This document shows, piece after piece, positions 46,375-55,246 of a stretch of DNA of 64,000 nt. The notes below the pieces were generated by a model, which saw nothing but the letters and a program-made list of their open reading frames with translations, was not told the DNA's origin and did no database searches. The DNA is from Pseudomonas fluorescens. Lineage in GTDB: Bacteria; Pseudomonadota; Gammaproteobacteria; Pseudomonadales; Pseudomonadaceae. The stretch's first letter is position 1. Every line of letters starts with the position of its first letter. Where the stretch lies: positions 3,224,001 through 3,288,000 of the forward strand of contig NZ_CP038438.1 of assembly GCF_004683905.1 (NCBI RefSeq). Reading direction: 5' to 3'. The translations under genes were made by a program, and so were the position numbers.

Positions 46375-46386
46375 CCCCGCTCCCCC

Positions 46387-46475
46387 TGTAGGAGTGAGCC
46401 TGCTCGCGATAGCGTCGTATCAGTCAACCACAGAGCGGCTGACCCACCGCCATCGCGAGCAGGCTCACTCCTACA
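46387..46475. repeat. REP pair before pnuC
   Basis: TGTAGGAGTGAGCCTGCTCG and CGAGCAGGCTCACTCCTACA about 48 bp apart, immediately upstream of the pnuC ribosome-binding region. Confidence 0.9.
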
Positions 46476-46524
46476 GGTTTTTGGGTACAATCCGCTCCCT
46501 CCTCAACTCCCCCAAGGAACCCCC

Positions 46525-47088
46525 ATGTCCGGGCTTGAACTGTTTGCCGCCGCCCTCGGTGTGATCGCCGTCTGGCTGACGGTCAAACAGAATCCGTGGT
46601 GCTGGCCGATCGGCCTGGTCATGGTGTTGCTGTACAGCTGGATTTTCTATGACGTGAAGCTGTACTCGGACATGTTGCTGCAAGTGATTTACGCCGCGCT
46701 GCAAGTCTACGGCTGGTGGCAGTGGACCCGCGCCGGGACGATGCATGACGGCCGTGAAGTCACGCGCCTGGATCAGCGCTCGATACTGCTCGGCCTGAGC
46801 GTAGGCGCCCTCGGCAGCCTGCTGCTGGGTGCGGCCATGGCGCACTGGACCGACGCGGCGCAGCCGTGGCTCGATGCCGCGCTGACGGCGTTCAGTCTGG
46901 TTGCGCAATTGTGGATGGCGCAGAAACGTCTGCAATGCTGGGCGCTGTGGTTCGTGCTGGATGTGATTTTCGTCGGCCTGTTCCTGTACAAGGGTCTGTA
47001 CCTTACTGCCGCGCTGTATGCCCTGTTCACCCTGATTGCTGTGCAAGGCTGGCGCGAATGGCGCGCCGATCCGGCGCTGCAGCGATGA
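46525..47088 (+). CDS. pnuC: Nicotinamide riboside transporter PnuC
   Basis: A 187-aa inner-membrane carrier with about seven segments. PnuC signature parts are NPWCWPIGLVMVLLYSWIFYDVKLYSDMLLQ and YGWWQWTRAG (substrate-contact Trp and Asn/Gln residues). It lets nicotinamide riboside in by facilitated diffusion; phosphorylation by the coupled kinase traps it. AAGGAAC precedes the ATG. The last 4 bp overlap the kinase gene. Confidence 0.93.
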   Translation: MSGLELFAAALGVIAVWLTVKQNPWCWPIGLVMVLLYSWIFYDVKLYSDMLLQVIYAALQVYGWWQWTRAGTMHDGREVTRLDQRSILLGLSVGALGSLLLGAAMAHWTDAAQPWLDAALTAFSLVAQLWMAQKRLQCWALWFVLDVIFVGLFLYKGLYLTAALYALFTLIAVQGWREWRADPALQR

Positions 47089-47609
47089 AGGTGGTTGTCC
47101 TCACCGGCCCGGAATCCACCGGCAAGAGCTGGCTGGCCGCTGGCCTTCAGGCGCGCTTCGGCGGCCTGCGGGTGGACGAATACGTGCGCTGGTTCATCGA
47201 GCAGAATCCACGCGATACCTGCCTCAACGACATCCCCGCTATCGCCCGTGGGCAGTTGCAATGGGAGGATCAGGCACGGGCGCAGCAACCGCAATTGCTG
47301 ATTCTCGATACCCATTTGCTGAGCAACATCCTCTGGAGCCAGACCCTGTTTGGCGACTGCCCGGCGTGGCTGGAACCCGAGCTGCTGGCCCGGCATTACG
47401 ACCTGCATCTGCTGTTGTCGCCGGAGCAGATCGACTGGACCGACGACGGCCAACGCTGCCAGCCGCAGCTCAGTGAACGCATGGCGTTCTTTCAGGCCAC
47501 CCGCGACTGGCTGGAACAGCACGGGCAACCGTTGCAGATCATTCAGGGCAACTGGGATGAACGGCAGTCTCAAGCTTTCGAAGCAGTGGCGCGTTTAATG
47601 GCTGATTGA
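47085..47609 (+). CDS. NadR-like nicotinamide riboside kinase
   Basis: A 174-aa P-loop kinase like the C-terminal domain of NadR. Walker A is TGPESTGKSWLA (about residues 7-18); DTHLLSNILWSQTLFGDCP carries the base-binding part. It lacks the repressor and adenylyltransferase parts of full NadR. It starts at 47085 with ATGA overlap to pnuC. Together they make NMN from imported nicotinamide riboside. After the stop a short stem GCTCC/GGAGC occurs without a clear T-run. Confidence 0.88.
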   Translation: MKVVVLTGPESTGKSWLAAGLQARFGGLRVDEYVRWFIEQNPRDTCLNDIPAIARGQLQWEDQARAQQPQLLILDTHLLSNILWSQTLFGDCPAWLEPELLARHYDLHLLLSPEQIDWTDDGQRCQPQLSERMAFFQATRDWLEQHGQPLQIIQGNWDERQSQAFEAVARLMAD

Positions 47610-47711
47610 CCTGGCAAACAGCTCCTTTCGGAGCCCAAGTGTCCATTCTTGAAACACCCGACTCCGCGCAAAGCAGCCGTTTAAATGGCCTTCATCATTC
47701 TGCAAGGGCAT

Positions 47712-47731
47712 CTGTTACGCCAGTGAAACAG
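47712..47731. promoter_or_regulatory. Upstream activator-like site 2 of the fap promoter
   Basis: CTGTTACGCCAGTGAAACAG matches the perfect palindrome at 47794 in 15 of 20 positions, both outer arms being nearly intact. A further half-site TGAAACAC lies at about 47650. The centre is 82 bp from the next site. Confidence 0.55.
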
Positions 47732-47793
47732 TCCCCGGCAAACCCTTGTTCCAGAGCTTTGCACCGCCCATGCCCCCGCCGCTGTCGACATGA

Positions 47794-47813
47794 CTGTTTC
47801 AGCGCTGAAACAG
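47794..47813. promoter_or_regulatory. Upstream activator-like site 1 of the fap promoter (perfect 20-bp palindrome)
   Basis: CTGTTTCAGCGCTGAAACAG is an exact inverted repeat about 75 bp upstream of the candidate -24 element. Position and symmetry fit the binding site of a dimeric enhancer-binding protein, for which the gene at 53030-54355 is the natural candidate. Confidence 0.65.
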
Positions 47814-47875
47814 GTTATGTATCAAGATTGCGTTCCGCAGCGCCAACCCGTTGAAAACAATAGACAACTCAAAAG

Positions 47876-47891
47876 CGGCACAGCTTTCGCT
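47876..47891 (+). promoter_or_regulatory. Candidate sigma-54 promoter of the fap operon
   Basis: CGGCACAGCTTTCGCT aligns with the -24/-12 consensus TGGCACG-N4-TTGCA: the GG and GC are invariant and correctly spaced, with mismatches at the first base, the seventh base and one T of TTGC. Transcription would begin near 47903, leaving a leader of about 40 nt before fapA. Confidence 0.65.
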
Positions 47892-47944
47892 CTCTCCTTC
47901 CCAACGCTGACAAGAGCCAGCCCACTGAAGAAGGAATTGCCGCC

Positions 47945-48394
47945 GTGGGGAATATCAATAAAGGCCTGACCTGCCTTCTGCTGATTGGATCAGCCGCCAG
48001 CACATTCATCAGTTTCAACGTTCAGGCCGAAGGCAATGGCGTGATCGTTCTCAACCGCGACGTCCAGCCCATTGCAATCGGGCGCAGCGGTGGCAAAGAC
48101 CCGTATCCAACCACGGTCAACGCCAACCCTTCCGATCGAATCCATCAAGCGATGACCAGCACCGAACTCAGTGATGGCGACTTTGCCAGTGTCGCCAGCG
48201 GCGCTTCGATCCGCAGCAACATGATCGCGCCGAACTCGGACATGCCCGGCATGAACGTGCTGACCAACCCCAACGGCCTGCCTGGCATGAGTGCCGGTCA
48301 CGGCGGCGGCGGTGGCGGCACGATCTCCAACACGATCAATCGCTCGCTGAGCACCGGTCTGGCGCCGCTGACTCGCATGGCTGGAGGTCAATGA
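47945..48394 (+). CDS. fapA: Functional amyloid accessory protein FapA
   Basis: A 149-aa periplasmic protein of the fap operon. It starts with GTG at 47945, preceded by GAAGGAA 6 nt away. Signal peptide about residues 1-28 (LTCLLLIGSAASTFISFNVQA). The mature part is Gly/Asn/Ser-rich with GHGGGGGG at about residue 118. FapA is thought to chaperone or limit FapB/FapC fibrillation. First gene of fapABCDEF; fapB follows after 1 bp. Confidence 0.9.
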   Translation: MGNINKGLTCLLLIGSAASTFISFNVQAEGNGVIVLNRDVQPIAIGRSGGKDPYPTTVNANPSDRIHQAMTSTELSDGDFASVASGASIRSNMIAPNSDMPGMNVLTNPNGLPGMSAGHGGGGGGTISNTINRSLSTGLAPLTRMAGGQ

Positions 48395-48395
48395 G

Positions 48396-48968
48396 ATGAA
48401 TCGTTCCCTTCTGCTGCTTGCCCTCTTCAGCTGTGCCAGCGTCATGGCCGATCCGAGTTCCGTGAACAACGCAGACATCCAGGATACCGGTGTGCAGTAC
48501 CGCGGCAACTTCAATGTCAACCAGGCCGCCGGCGACCAGATGCAACAGACCAACACCAAAGCGATCGCCATTGGCACCAATGCCAGTGCCACCACCATCG
48601 TCAGGCAAAAGCTGGATACCCCTGCCAACCCGTCGATGAACGCCAGCGCCACCATTGGCGGCACCTCTTTCAGTAATGGCAACGGGATCCTGGGCGTGAA
48701 CCAGGGCGCCGGTGCCAACAACCAGATGGCCAACGTGACGCGCGTCAGCATCAGTGCTGCCCCGCAAAGCGTTGACGACAGCGCCCTGTCGCAACAGAAC
48801 GTGGCGCTTTTACCGAGCTCAGGAGCAACTGGCACCTCACCCGGCAGTCGCCAGGTCACGACAAGTGATCAGGCCTTCACCGGCAGCCGAGGGGTGATTC
48901 AGGTGAACCAGAGTGCCGGGGTGGGGAACCGTATGGCTAACACCCTGAGCATCCGGGTCGCTGACTGA
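48396..48968 (+). CDS. fapB: Minor amyloid subunit / nucleator FapB
   Basis: A 190-aa secreted protein with signal peptide LLLLALFSCASVMA. Three imperfect amyloid repeats are visible: around GNFNVNQAAGDQMQQTN, ILGVNQGAGANNQMANV and GVIQVNQSAGVGNRMANT. The NxxxG-NQ pattern matches FapC repeats. FapB is regarded as nucleator of the fibril. Starts 1 bp after fapA stop. Confidence 0.92.
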   Translation: MNRSLLLLALFSCASVMADPSSVNNADIQDTGVQYRGNFNVNQAAGDQMQQTNTKAIAIGTNASATTIVRQKLDTPANPSMNASATIGGTSFSNGNGILGVNQGAGANNQMANVTRVSISAAPQSVDDSALSQQNVALLPSSGATGTSPGSRQVTTSDQAFTGSRGVIQVNQSAGVGNRMANTLSIRVAD

Positions 48969-49041
48969 CCCAAACAACAAAAGCAGTGCAATTAGAAAGT
49001 ACCAACACTTAACCAACTAATAAGCACGATGGAGAAACACC

Positions 49042-50040
49042 ATGAAAACTACAATGGCTCTCAAACCACTGGTTTTCGCACTTGCAGCAGTAATGGCAAT
49101 GGCGGCTCAAGCAGGCGGCAATGATCATGGTAACAACGGTGGTCACGGTCACAACCCTCCTCCACCAAAAGGCCCTACCCTGGAAGAACTGCTGCAAATC
49201 GGCGCAGGTGCCGGTGCTGCAGTGCTCGACGTGCAAAACAACGGCGGTAACACCGTCCTGAACCAGGGCACCCAGAACAACGCCGGCATCAGTGGCTCGC
49301 TTAACGGCGCCAACGGCAACATCGGCGCCAACAACGTGGCCGGTGACGGCAACCAGCAAGACAACGCCGCGGCTCTGGCCACCGCTGACGAAAGCTTCAT
49401 CTTCGGCTCTGCGGTGTCCGCTTCCAGCGCCACTCAAGTCAACAGCAACAACACCGTTGGCAACTACTCCAGCACCAACAACGCCGGCATGAACAACGTC
49501 GGCAACAGTGGCTCGGGTAACATCGGCGTGAACAACGCTGCCGGCAACTTCAACCAACAGAAAAACAACCTGGCAATCGCTGTGTCCGGTGGTCGTGTAG
49601 CGCAAGCCGCTGCTGCTGCCAACCAAAGCACCACCGGTCTGCAAGTCGGCAACAACGGCACTCAGACCTACAAAAAAGACACCCTCACTGGCACTGTCGC
49701 CGCCGTCGGCGTATTCGGCGCCGTGGGCGAAGCTACCATCAAAGGTGACAGCCACGGCGGTGGCGGTTATGGCAACGACGACAAAGGCCATGGCGGCAAT
49801 GGCGGCAGCAAAGATCAGAAAGCCACCTTCGAAGCTGTGGGTGCCTTCGGTCTTGCTGGTGTAACCACGCAACAAGTGCTGACCCCAGACGGCTGGAAAA
49901 ACCCAGTTACCAACAACGCCAGCATGACCAACGTAGGCAACAACTGGTCGGGTAACGGTGGCTTCAACAACGCTGCCGGTGTTGGCAACCAACAAAGCAA
50001 CTCGCTGTCCATCGCTGCAGGTTGCAAAGCCTGCATGTAA
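49042..50040 (+). CDS. fapC: Major functional amyloid subunit FapC
   Basis: A 332-aa secreted fibril subunit. Signal peptide residues 1-24 (AAVMAMAAQA). Three repeats at about residues 80-125 (GISGSLNGANGNIGANNVAGDGNQQ), 150-190 (GMNNVGNSGSGNIGVNNAAGNFNQQ) and 290-325 (VGNNWSGNGGFNNAAGVGNQQ) are separated by linkers, the second long, with a Gly/His/Lys-rich stretch (GDSHGGGGYGNDDKGHGGNGG). It ends in the conserved CxxC (GCKACM). Main component of Fap fibrils that stiffen biofilm. A terminator follows at once. Confidence 0.95.
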   Translation: MKTTMALKPLVFALAAVMAMAAQAGGNDHGNNGGHGHNPPPPKGPTLEELLQIGAGAGAAVLDVQNNGGNTVLNQGTQNNAGISGSLNGANGNIGANNVAGDGNQQDNAAALATADESFIFGSAVSASSATQVNSNNTVGNYSSTNNAGMNNVGNSGSGNIGVNNAAGNFNQQKNNLAIAVSGGRVAQAAAAANQSTTGLQVGNNGTQTYKKDTLTGTVAAVGVFGAVGEATIKGDSHGGGGYGNDDKGHGGNGGSKDQKATFEAVGAFGLAGVTTQQVLTPDGWKNPVTNNASMTNVGNNWSGNGGFNNAAGVGNQQSNSLSIAAGCKACM

Positions 50041-50054
50041 TCGCGATCGAAACG

Positions 50055-50076
50055 AAAGCCCCGGAAACGGGGCTTT
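50055..50076 (+). terminator. Intra-operon terminator after fapC
   Basis: AAAGCCCCG, a GAAA tetraloop and CGGGGCTTTT form a 9-bp stem 14 bp after the fapC stop and 28 bp before fapD. It probably lets part of the polymerase through, giving high fapABC and lower fapDEF levels. Confidence 0.88.
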
Positions 50077-50103
50077 TCCTCAGTCCGCAAAGGCGTATCG
50101 ATC

Positions 50104-50784
50104 ATGCGTAAGACTGCCTTTATCGCCCTGCTTTGCCTGTCCGGCCTGACCCAGGCTGCCCAGATGCCCGTCGCTGCCCTGCCCGGCGGCGTACTCGTCT
50201 ACAAGAACGTGCAAAGCATTCGTGAACGCAAGTTTGCCGACATCGTCGAACAAAAAACCGATTTCAGCTGCGGCGCCGCCGCGCTGGCCACGGTACTGCG
50301 CCAGGCTTATTGGCTCGACGTCGATGAAGAGCACATCATCAAAGGCATGCTGGTCAACGCTGACCAGGACCTTGTTCGTACTCAAGGTTTCTCCATGCTG
50401 GACATGAAGCGCTACATAGAAAGCATCGGCATGCGCGCCAGGGGCTACAAGATTCCACCGGAAAAACTCGACGACGTAACAATCCCGGTGGTGGTACTGA
50501 TGGAAATTCGCGGCTACAAGCATTTCGTGGTGCTGCAGCGTTCGGACAAGGATTGGGTTTATATCGGAGATCCCGTCTTAGGCCATAAACGCTACGCCCA
50601 TGATGACTTTGTCAAAGGTTGGAACGGCATCGTCTTCGCCATCGTCGGCCCCGGTTATGACAAAACCAATGCATTGCGCATGCCGCCGACCCCGCTGACC
50701 GCGAAGAACAAGCTGGATAACTTCAACCCTGTCAGAGATGCCGAATTGATGGACTTCGGGTTCATACAGAGCGACTTCTTTTAA
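50104..50784 (+). CDS. fapD: FapD, C39-type peptidase of the fap operon
   Basis: A 226-aa periplasmic protein with signal peptide FIALLCLSGLTQAAQ. C39 catalytic residues are Cys56 (DFSCGAAAL), His140 (KHFVVL) and Asp156 (IGDPVLG). Unlike bacteriocin C39 peptidases it has no transporter. It is needed for Fap export or processing. Confidence 0.92.
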   Translation: MRKTAFIALLCLSGLTQAAQMPVAALPGGVLVYKNVQSIRERKFADIVEQKTDFSCGAAALATVLRQAYWLDVDEEHIIKGMLVNADQDLVRTQGFSMLDMKRYIESIGMRARGYKIPPEKLDDVTIPVVVLMEIRGYKHFVVLQRSDKDWVYIGDPVLGHKRYAHDDFVKGWNGIVFAIVGPGYDKTNALRMPPTPLTAKNKLDNFNPVRDAELMDFGFIQSDFF

Positions 50785-50828
50785 TCGCCGATTATAAAGA
50801 ATGGGGCTGGATGTCCCGGGAGCAGCAG

Positions 50829-51575
50829 ATGAAAACCTCATACTGGCTGGCCGCCGCCTGCCTGGCAGCGAGCGCGTCAGGCTATGCCAATGCAGGATTC
50901 AAACCCATCGAAGTTCAGGATCAGGAGCTGTCCCAGCTTCGTGGTCGTTACGTCATGCCGGGGCGGATCATCAGCTTCGGCATTGTCATGAGCAGTACCT
51001 GGCGCAACGCCAGCGGTGATCTGATCGGCGCTGCGACGTCGATGCAAATCCAGGCCGCCACGATCAAACCGGAATTCTATGTCTCGACCATCAAGGAACA
51101 GGGCAACGGCAGCACCCCGACTCCGGGCACTGGCAATGTCATTGGTGGCGCGGCACTCAACAGCAGCCAGGGCGTGACCCAAAGCGTACGCGCCGCCGGC
51201 GACGGCAACACCGCCAGCAACAATGTGGCCATCAATGTAAAAGAAGCCAACACCCCTCCTCCGCTGGCACCCGCACAAGGCCAGGCCCTGATGGCCGGGC
51301 AGACCATCGGGGCCAGCAATGCCGCCGGCAGTGTCGCCGTTTCGGCCACCAACAGTGGCGTGCAAATGGCCATTCAGGCCTCGGGCAATCAAGGCACCGC
51401 CCTGCAACAAGTGGCCCAGGGTGGCCTGCTGCAGAACACCCGCCTGCTCGGCAGCGCCAACGTGGTCAACAACATGACCCAACTCAATGTTGTGCTTAAC
51501 AATAACGGCATCAGCCCCGGCGCACTGGACTGCAACCTGACTCAACTCAGGGCACTACGCAATATCGGATATTGA
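50829..51575 (+). CDS. fapE: Functional amyloid minor component FapE
   Basis: A 248-aa secreted protein. I start at ATG 50829 (MKTSYWLAAACL) with GGGAG 7 nt before; the upstream ATG adds MSREQQ, which would spoil the signal peptide. Repeats with the amyloid pattern occur (QGVTQSVRAAGDGNTASNNVAINV in parts, QTIGASNAAGSVAV). FapE is found in fibrils in small amounts. Confidence 0.9.
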   Translation: MKTSYWLAAACLAASASGYANAGFKPIEVQDQELSQLRGRYVMPGRIISFGIVMSSTWRNASGDLIGAATSMQIQAATIKPEFYVSTIKEQGNGSTPTPGTGNVIGGAALNSSQGVTQSVRAAGDGNTASNNVAINVKEANTPPPLAPAQGQALMAGQTIGASNAAGSVAVSATNSGVQMAIQASGNQGTALQQVAQGGLLQNTRLLGSANVVNNMTQLNVVLNNNGISPGALDCNLTQLRALRNIGY

Positions 51576-51620
51576 ACTACGCTGAGTCTCGATCATTGGG
51601 CTTAAAGGGACGGCTTATTC

Positions 51621-52943
51621 ATGTATCGATCAGTATCACTGCGTGCCGCTGTATGTCTGAGTACTCTTCTACCCGCGGCGATGCTGCAAGCAGCACCCGA
51701 CGCAGATGTGGAGACCCTGAAACAGGAACTTCTGGAGCTGAAGCAACGATACGAAGTGCAACAAAAGGCCCTGGCGGTGCTCGAACAACGGGTCCGTCAG
51801 GTCGAAGATCAACCGGCAGCCCCGCAACCCAAACGGCTGGCCAAGTCGCCGTCTGACATGAAAGGCAATCCAAAAGTCGCGACCGGTACCGGGGCTCCCG
51901 GCGTTGGCGCGGCAGCAGCGTCGGGGGGCGCCGCCGGGGGCAGCGGCGCTTCTTACGGCCAGTCGCTGGCCGACGATTCGCAACCGGCCCAGAGTGTGTC
52001 CAACCTCTACGACGAGGCCAGCGGCTTCTTCGGCGGCGGTAAATTCAGCTTTGAAACCGGCGTGACCTATTCGCGTTACGACACCCGGCAGCTGATCCTC
52101 AACGGTTTCCTCGCGCTGGACTCGATCTTTCTGGGCAACATCAACCTCGACCGGATCAAGGCCGACACCTGGACGCTGGATCTGACCGGGCGCTACAACT
52201 TCGACAACCGTTGGCAGTTCGACGTGAACGTGCCGGTGGTTTACCGCGAATCGACCTACCAGTCCGGTGGCGGCAACGGTGGTGCGTCCAACGTCACGAC
52301 GGAACAGGATGTTTCGCGCGATCCGACCATCGGCGACGTCAACTTCGGTATTGCCTACAAGTTCCTCGACGAGTCGGTCAACACGCCGGACGCCGTGGTC
52401 ACCCTGCGGGTCAAGGCGCCAACCGGCAAGGACCCGTTCGGCATCAAACTGCGCCAGACCGACGCCAACTCCAACCTGTTCGTGCCTGACACGCTGCCAA
52501 CCGGTAACGGTGTCTGGTCGATCACACCCGGGGTTTCGCTGGTCAAGACGTTCGACCCGGCAGTGCTGTTCGGCAGCTTGTCCTACACCCACAACCTGGA
52601 GGAGTCGTTCGACGACATCAGCTCGACCGTCAACCAGAAAACCCCGGGCAAGGTCAGCATTGGCGACAGCTTCCAGATCGGCGCCGGTATTGCGTTTGCG
52701 CTGAACGAAAAGATGAGTATGTCGTTTTCGATGTCTGATCTGGTGCAACGCAGGAGCAAACTCAAACCCGATGGCGGGGATTGGCAATCGGTGGTGTCCA
52801 GTGACGCCAACGCAGGCTACTTCAACGTCGGCATGACCATTGCCGCCACGGACAACCTGACTATCGTGCCCAACCTGTCGATCGGCATGACCCCGGATGC
52901 CCCCGACTTTTCCTTCAGCCTGAAATTCCCGTACTACTTCTAA
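51621..52943 (+). CDS. fapF: FapF, outer-membrane secretion channel for Fap amyloid
   Basis: A 440-aa outer-membrane protein. Signal peptide ([13 protein letters not shown]), then a coiled coil at about 28-62 ([26 protein letters not shown] in parts), a Gly/Ala/Ser linker ([16 protein letters not shown]) and a C-terminal beta-barrel ending [11 protein letters not shown] with the terminal Phe needed for BAM. It exports FapB, C and E; the trimeric coiled coil gates the pore. Confidence 0.94.
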   Translation: MYRSVSLRAAVCLSTLLPAAMLQAAPDADVETLKQELLELKQRYEVQQKALAVLEQRVRQVEDQPAAPQPKRLAKSPSDMKGNPKVATGTGAPGVGAAAASGGAAGGSGASYGQSLADDSQPAQSVSNLYDEASGFFGGGKFSFETGVTYSRYDTRQLILNGFLALDSIFLGNINLDRIKADTWTLDLTGRYNFDNRWQFDVNVPVVYRESTYQSGGGNGGASNVTTEQDVSRDPTIGDVNFGIAYKFLDESVNTPDAVVTLRVKAPTGKDPFGIKLRQTDANSNLFVPDTLPTGNGVWSITPGVSLVKTFDPAVLFGSLSYTHNLEESFDDISSTVNQKTPGKVSIGDSFQIGAGIAFALNEKMSMSFSMSDLVQRRSKLKPDGGDWQSVVSSDANAGYFNVGMTIAATDNLTIVPNLSIGMTPDAPDFSFSLKFPYYF

Positions 52944-52946
52944 AGC

Positions 52947-53017
52947 AAAAGATCGCGGCCTGCGGCATCTCCTACAGGGTTAATCCCTGTAAGAGTTGCC
53001 GCAGGCTGCGATCTTTT
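52947..53017. terminator. Long inverted repeat between fapF and the enhancer-binding protein gene
   Basis: AAAAGATCGCGGCCTGCGGC is mirrored by GCCGCAGGCTGCGATCTTTT with a second inner pair TACAGGG/CCCTGTA. It is an intergenic repeat type common in Pseudomonas and can terminate both convergent transcripts. Confidence 0.8.
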
Positions 53018-53029
53018 GGGCTTTGGTCT

Positions 53030-54355
53030 CTAGCGAATCTGGTGTTTGTGCAGCAGGCGATAAAACGTCGGCCGCGACACGCCCAGTACTTTCGCCGCCA
53101 CACTAAGGTTGTCGCTGTGGCGGTTCAACACATCGCACAGCGCCTGGCGTTCGGCGCGCGTTTTGTAGTCTTCCAGCGTACCCATCGGCGTCGAAATCGT
53201 GTGCTGACTGAGCAATCCCAGGTCCCGGGCTTCGATCTGTCGGCCTTCTGCCAGAACCAGGCCCCGTCGCACTCGGTTGGCCAGTTCTCGAACGTTGCCT
53301 GGCCAGTCGTGCTTGCCCATGGCGATCAACGCATCCTCACTGAAGCTGCGCGGGCGGCGGCCGGTTTCGTGGCTGTAAAAATGCGAGAAATGGTTGGCCA
53401 GCATCGACAGATCACCGTGGCGCTCGCGCAATGGCGCGGTCACCACTTGCAGCACATTGAGGCGGTAATACAGGTCTTCGCGAAAACGCTTTTTCTCGAT
53501 CGCCGCTTCGAGGTCGACGTGGGTAGCTGCCAGCACGCGAACATCCACAGGGATCGGCTGACTGCCGCCGACGCGTTCGATGTGTTTCTCCTGCAGAAAA
53601 CGCAGCAGATTGGCCTGCAATTCCAGCGGCAGATCGCCGATTTCATCGAGAAACAGCGTGCCGCCATTCGCGGCCTCGATGCGCCCGACCTTGCGCTGAT
53701 GCGCCCCAGTAAAGGCGCCTTTTTCGTGACCGAACAGTTCGGATTGAATCAAGTGTTCGGGAATCGCCCCGCAATTGATCGCCACGAACGGCTTGCTGTG
53801 GCGCTGGGACTGGCGATGCAGCGTGCGCGCCACCAGTTCTTTACCGGTGCCGCTTTCACCGCGGATCAGTACCGGGGATTCGGTCGGTGCCAGTTTACTC
53901 AATAATTTGCGCAGTTCGCGGATCGGCTTGCTGTCGCCGAGTAACTCGTGTTCAGGCTGGTCGACGTGAATCGTGCCTTGCCCGCGCAAACGCGCCATGC
54001 CGAACGCGCGGCCCAGGGTCACCTGAACCCGTGAGACATCGAACGGCAAGGTGTGGAAATCGAAAAACCATTCGCAGACGAAGTCACCGACGTTCTGCAA
54101 CCGCAGGACTTCCTGGTTCAACACCGCGATCCACTCGGTGCCGCTGCGGCTGATCAGTTCCTTGACCGCTTCGGGACGTTCAAGGTGAAAAGGTTGCAGT
54201 CGCAGCAGCCCGACATCGCATGTCCGATCGGCGGCATTTTCCAGGGTACAACTGTCGACATCCCAGCCCACCGAGCGCAAACCAGGTAATAACCGGTGAC
54301 AGTCGTCGCACGGGTCGACCACCAATAAACGTCGTAACGCAGGCGCTTCGATCAT
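53030..54355 (-). CDS. Sigma-54-dependent enhancer-binding protein, convergent to fap
   Basis: A 441-aa activator. Residues 1-130 look like a degenerate receiver (LLVVDPCDDCHRLLPGL) without a normal phospho-Asp, as in VpsR or FleQ. The AAA+ domain has Walker A GESGTGKE, the sigma-54 contact loop GAFTGA and Walker B GGTLFLDEIGDLP. A Fis-type helix-turn-helix ends the protein (LSVAAKVLGVSRPTFYRLLHKH). Because it lacks a phosphorylation site it may respond to a ligand such as c-di-GMP. It is the best candidate regulator for the sigma-54-type fap promoter; this is by position. Confidence 0.88.
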   Translation of the reverse strand: MIEAPALRRLLVVDPCDDCHRLLPGLRSVGWDVDSCTLENAADRTCDVGLLRLQPFHLERPEAVKELISRSGTEWIAVLNQEVLRLQNVGDFVCEWFFDFHTLPFDVSRVQVTLGRAFGMARLRGQGTIHVDQPEHELLGDSKPIRELRKLLSKLAPTESPVLIRGESGTGKELVARTLHRQSQRHSKPFVAINCGAIPEHLIQSELFGHEKGAFTGAHQRKVGRIEAANGGTLFLDEIGDLPLELQANLLRFLQEKHIERVGGSQPIPVDVRVLAATHVDLEAAIEKKRFREDLYYRLNVLQVVTAPLRERHGDLSMLANHFSHFYSHETGRRPRSFSEDALIAMGKHDWPGNVRELANRVRRGLVLAEGRQIEARDLGLLSQHTISTPMGTLEDYKTRAERQALCDVLNRHSDNLSVAAKVLGVSRPTFYRLLHKHQIR

Positions 54356-54701
54356 GACTGTTCCTTGGCGCCAAATTTAAGGAAATTATTGTAAAAACAG
54401 TCATTTGGCAGACCCGACTGTAACATTAGCAAGAAATTGACAGGGCCTTGTATCGATTGCTTATAGGTGTACAAGCTAACGAGTTATAAGAAGCAAGTTT
54501 ATTAGTCAGCTATCGAGTTGCTATCTTTCACCAGGCTTTCAAAAACGTTCGGAATGTTGAGCCTGAGCAATTAAGTTGAAATTTCTTTGTTTCGTGTGTG
54601 ACCTGCCACGGGGTTGCGTGCATCAGTACAAGTAACCAGCCGAACGGTAAGCCCAACCGACGGCACATCACTTGAATGGGCACGACAGAGAGAAGACCCC
54701 A
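54356..54701. other. AT-rich divergent promoter region
   Basis: About 345 bp between the enhancer-binding protein gene and the small gene at 54702. It is more AT-rich than its surroundings and should hold both promoters. No coding sequence, hairpin terminator or sigma-54 site is convincing. Confidence 0.45.
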
Positions 54702-54968
54702 ATGACCGCCCCGCTCCGTATCAACGAAGCTCTTTTGATTGCCAACCACGCGTTCAAACCCTTTCAGTGCGTGGCCTGGGCCCCACAAGACGGCAATGGC
54801 GAACTGAACCTGACCGTCATCGACCGTACCAACTCGCACATCGGTCGCCAGCAGATTCCGAGCAGCGCCTACTCTGACCCGGCGCAACTGGAACTGCTGT
54901 TGCAACAGGCCCGCGCCGAATTGAGCAAAGAAGGTTACCTGCTGCAATCGTGGTCGATGCCACATTGA
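54702..54968 (+). CDS. Small conserved-looking cytosolic protein (88 aa)
   Basis: An 88-aa protein, start MTAPLRINEALLIANHAF at 54702 with AGAGAGAAG upstream; a GTG-like upstream frame is less likely. No signal, no Cys. A compact strand-rich first half (FQCVAWAPQDGNGELNLTVID) and a helical second half (DPAQLELLLQQARAELSKEG). I do not recognise the family. Confidence 0.7.
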   Translation: MTAPLRINEALLIANHAFKPFQCVAWAPQDGNGELNLTVIDRTNSHIGRQQIPSSAYSDPAQLELLLQQARAELSKEGYLLQSWSMPH

Positions 54969-55246
54969 TCAGAGGCTGATGCGGATGACTTTCACGTCAT
55001 CCGCTCTGTTCTTTGTTAGTTATCCGCTGCTGTTTATCTTCAATACTTCTGTACAACTTTCTTCAACCTGCCAGGCGCCACTGCTTGGCAGGCTTTCGTT
55101 TGGTTCAAAAAGACACTGTTATGGCACAGTGCGACCCTCCACCTGTTAGTTCTGTCAGTTGAACTTGCGTGTATTCAGGGATTGAATGTTCCGCTCATGC
55201 AGTTACCGCCCATTCGGGCCTGGTCAACTTGCAAGGAGAGGCATGC

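Noticed and set aside
46387..46524. A possible NAD-type riboswitch before pnuC
   Set aside because: The only structure there is a REP pair found at many unrelated sites.
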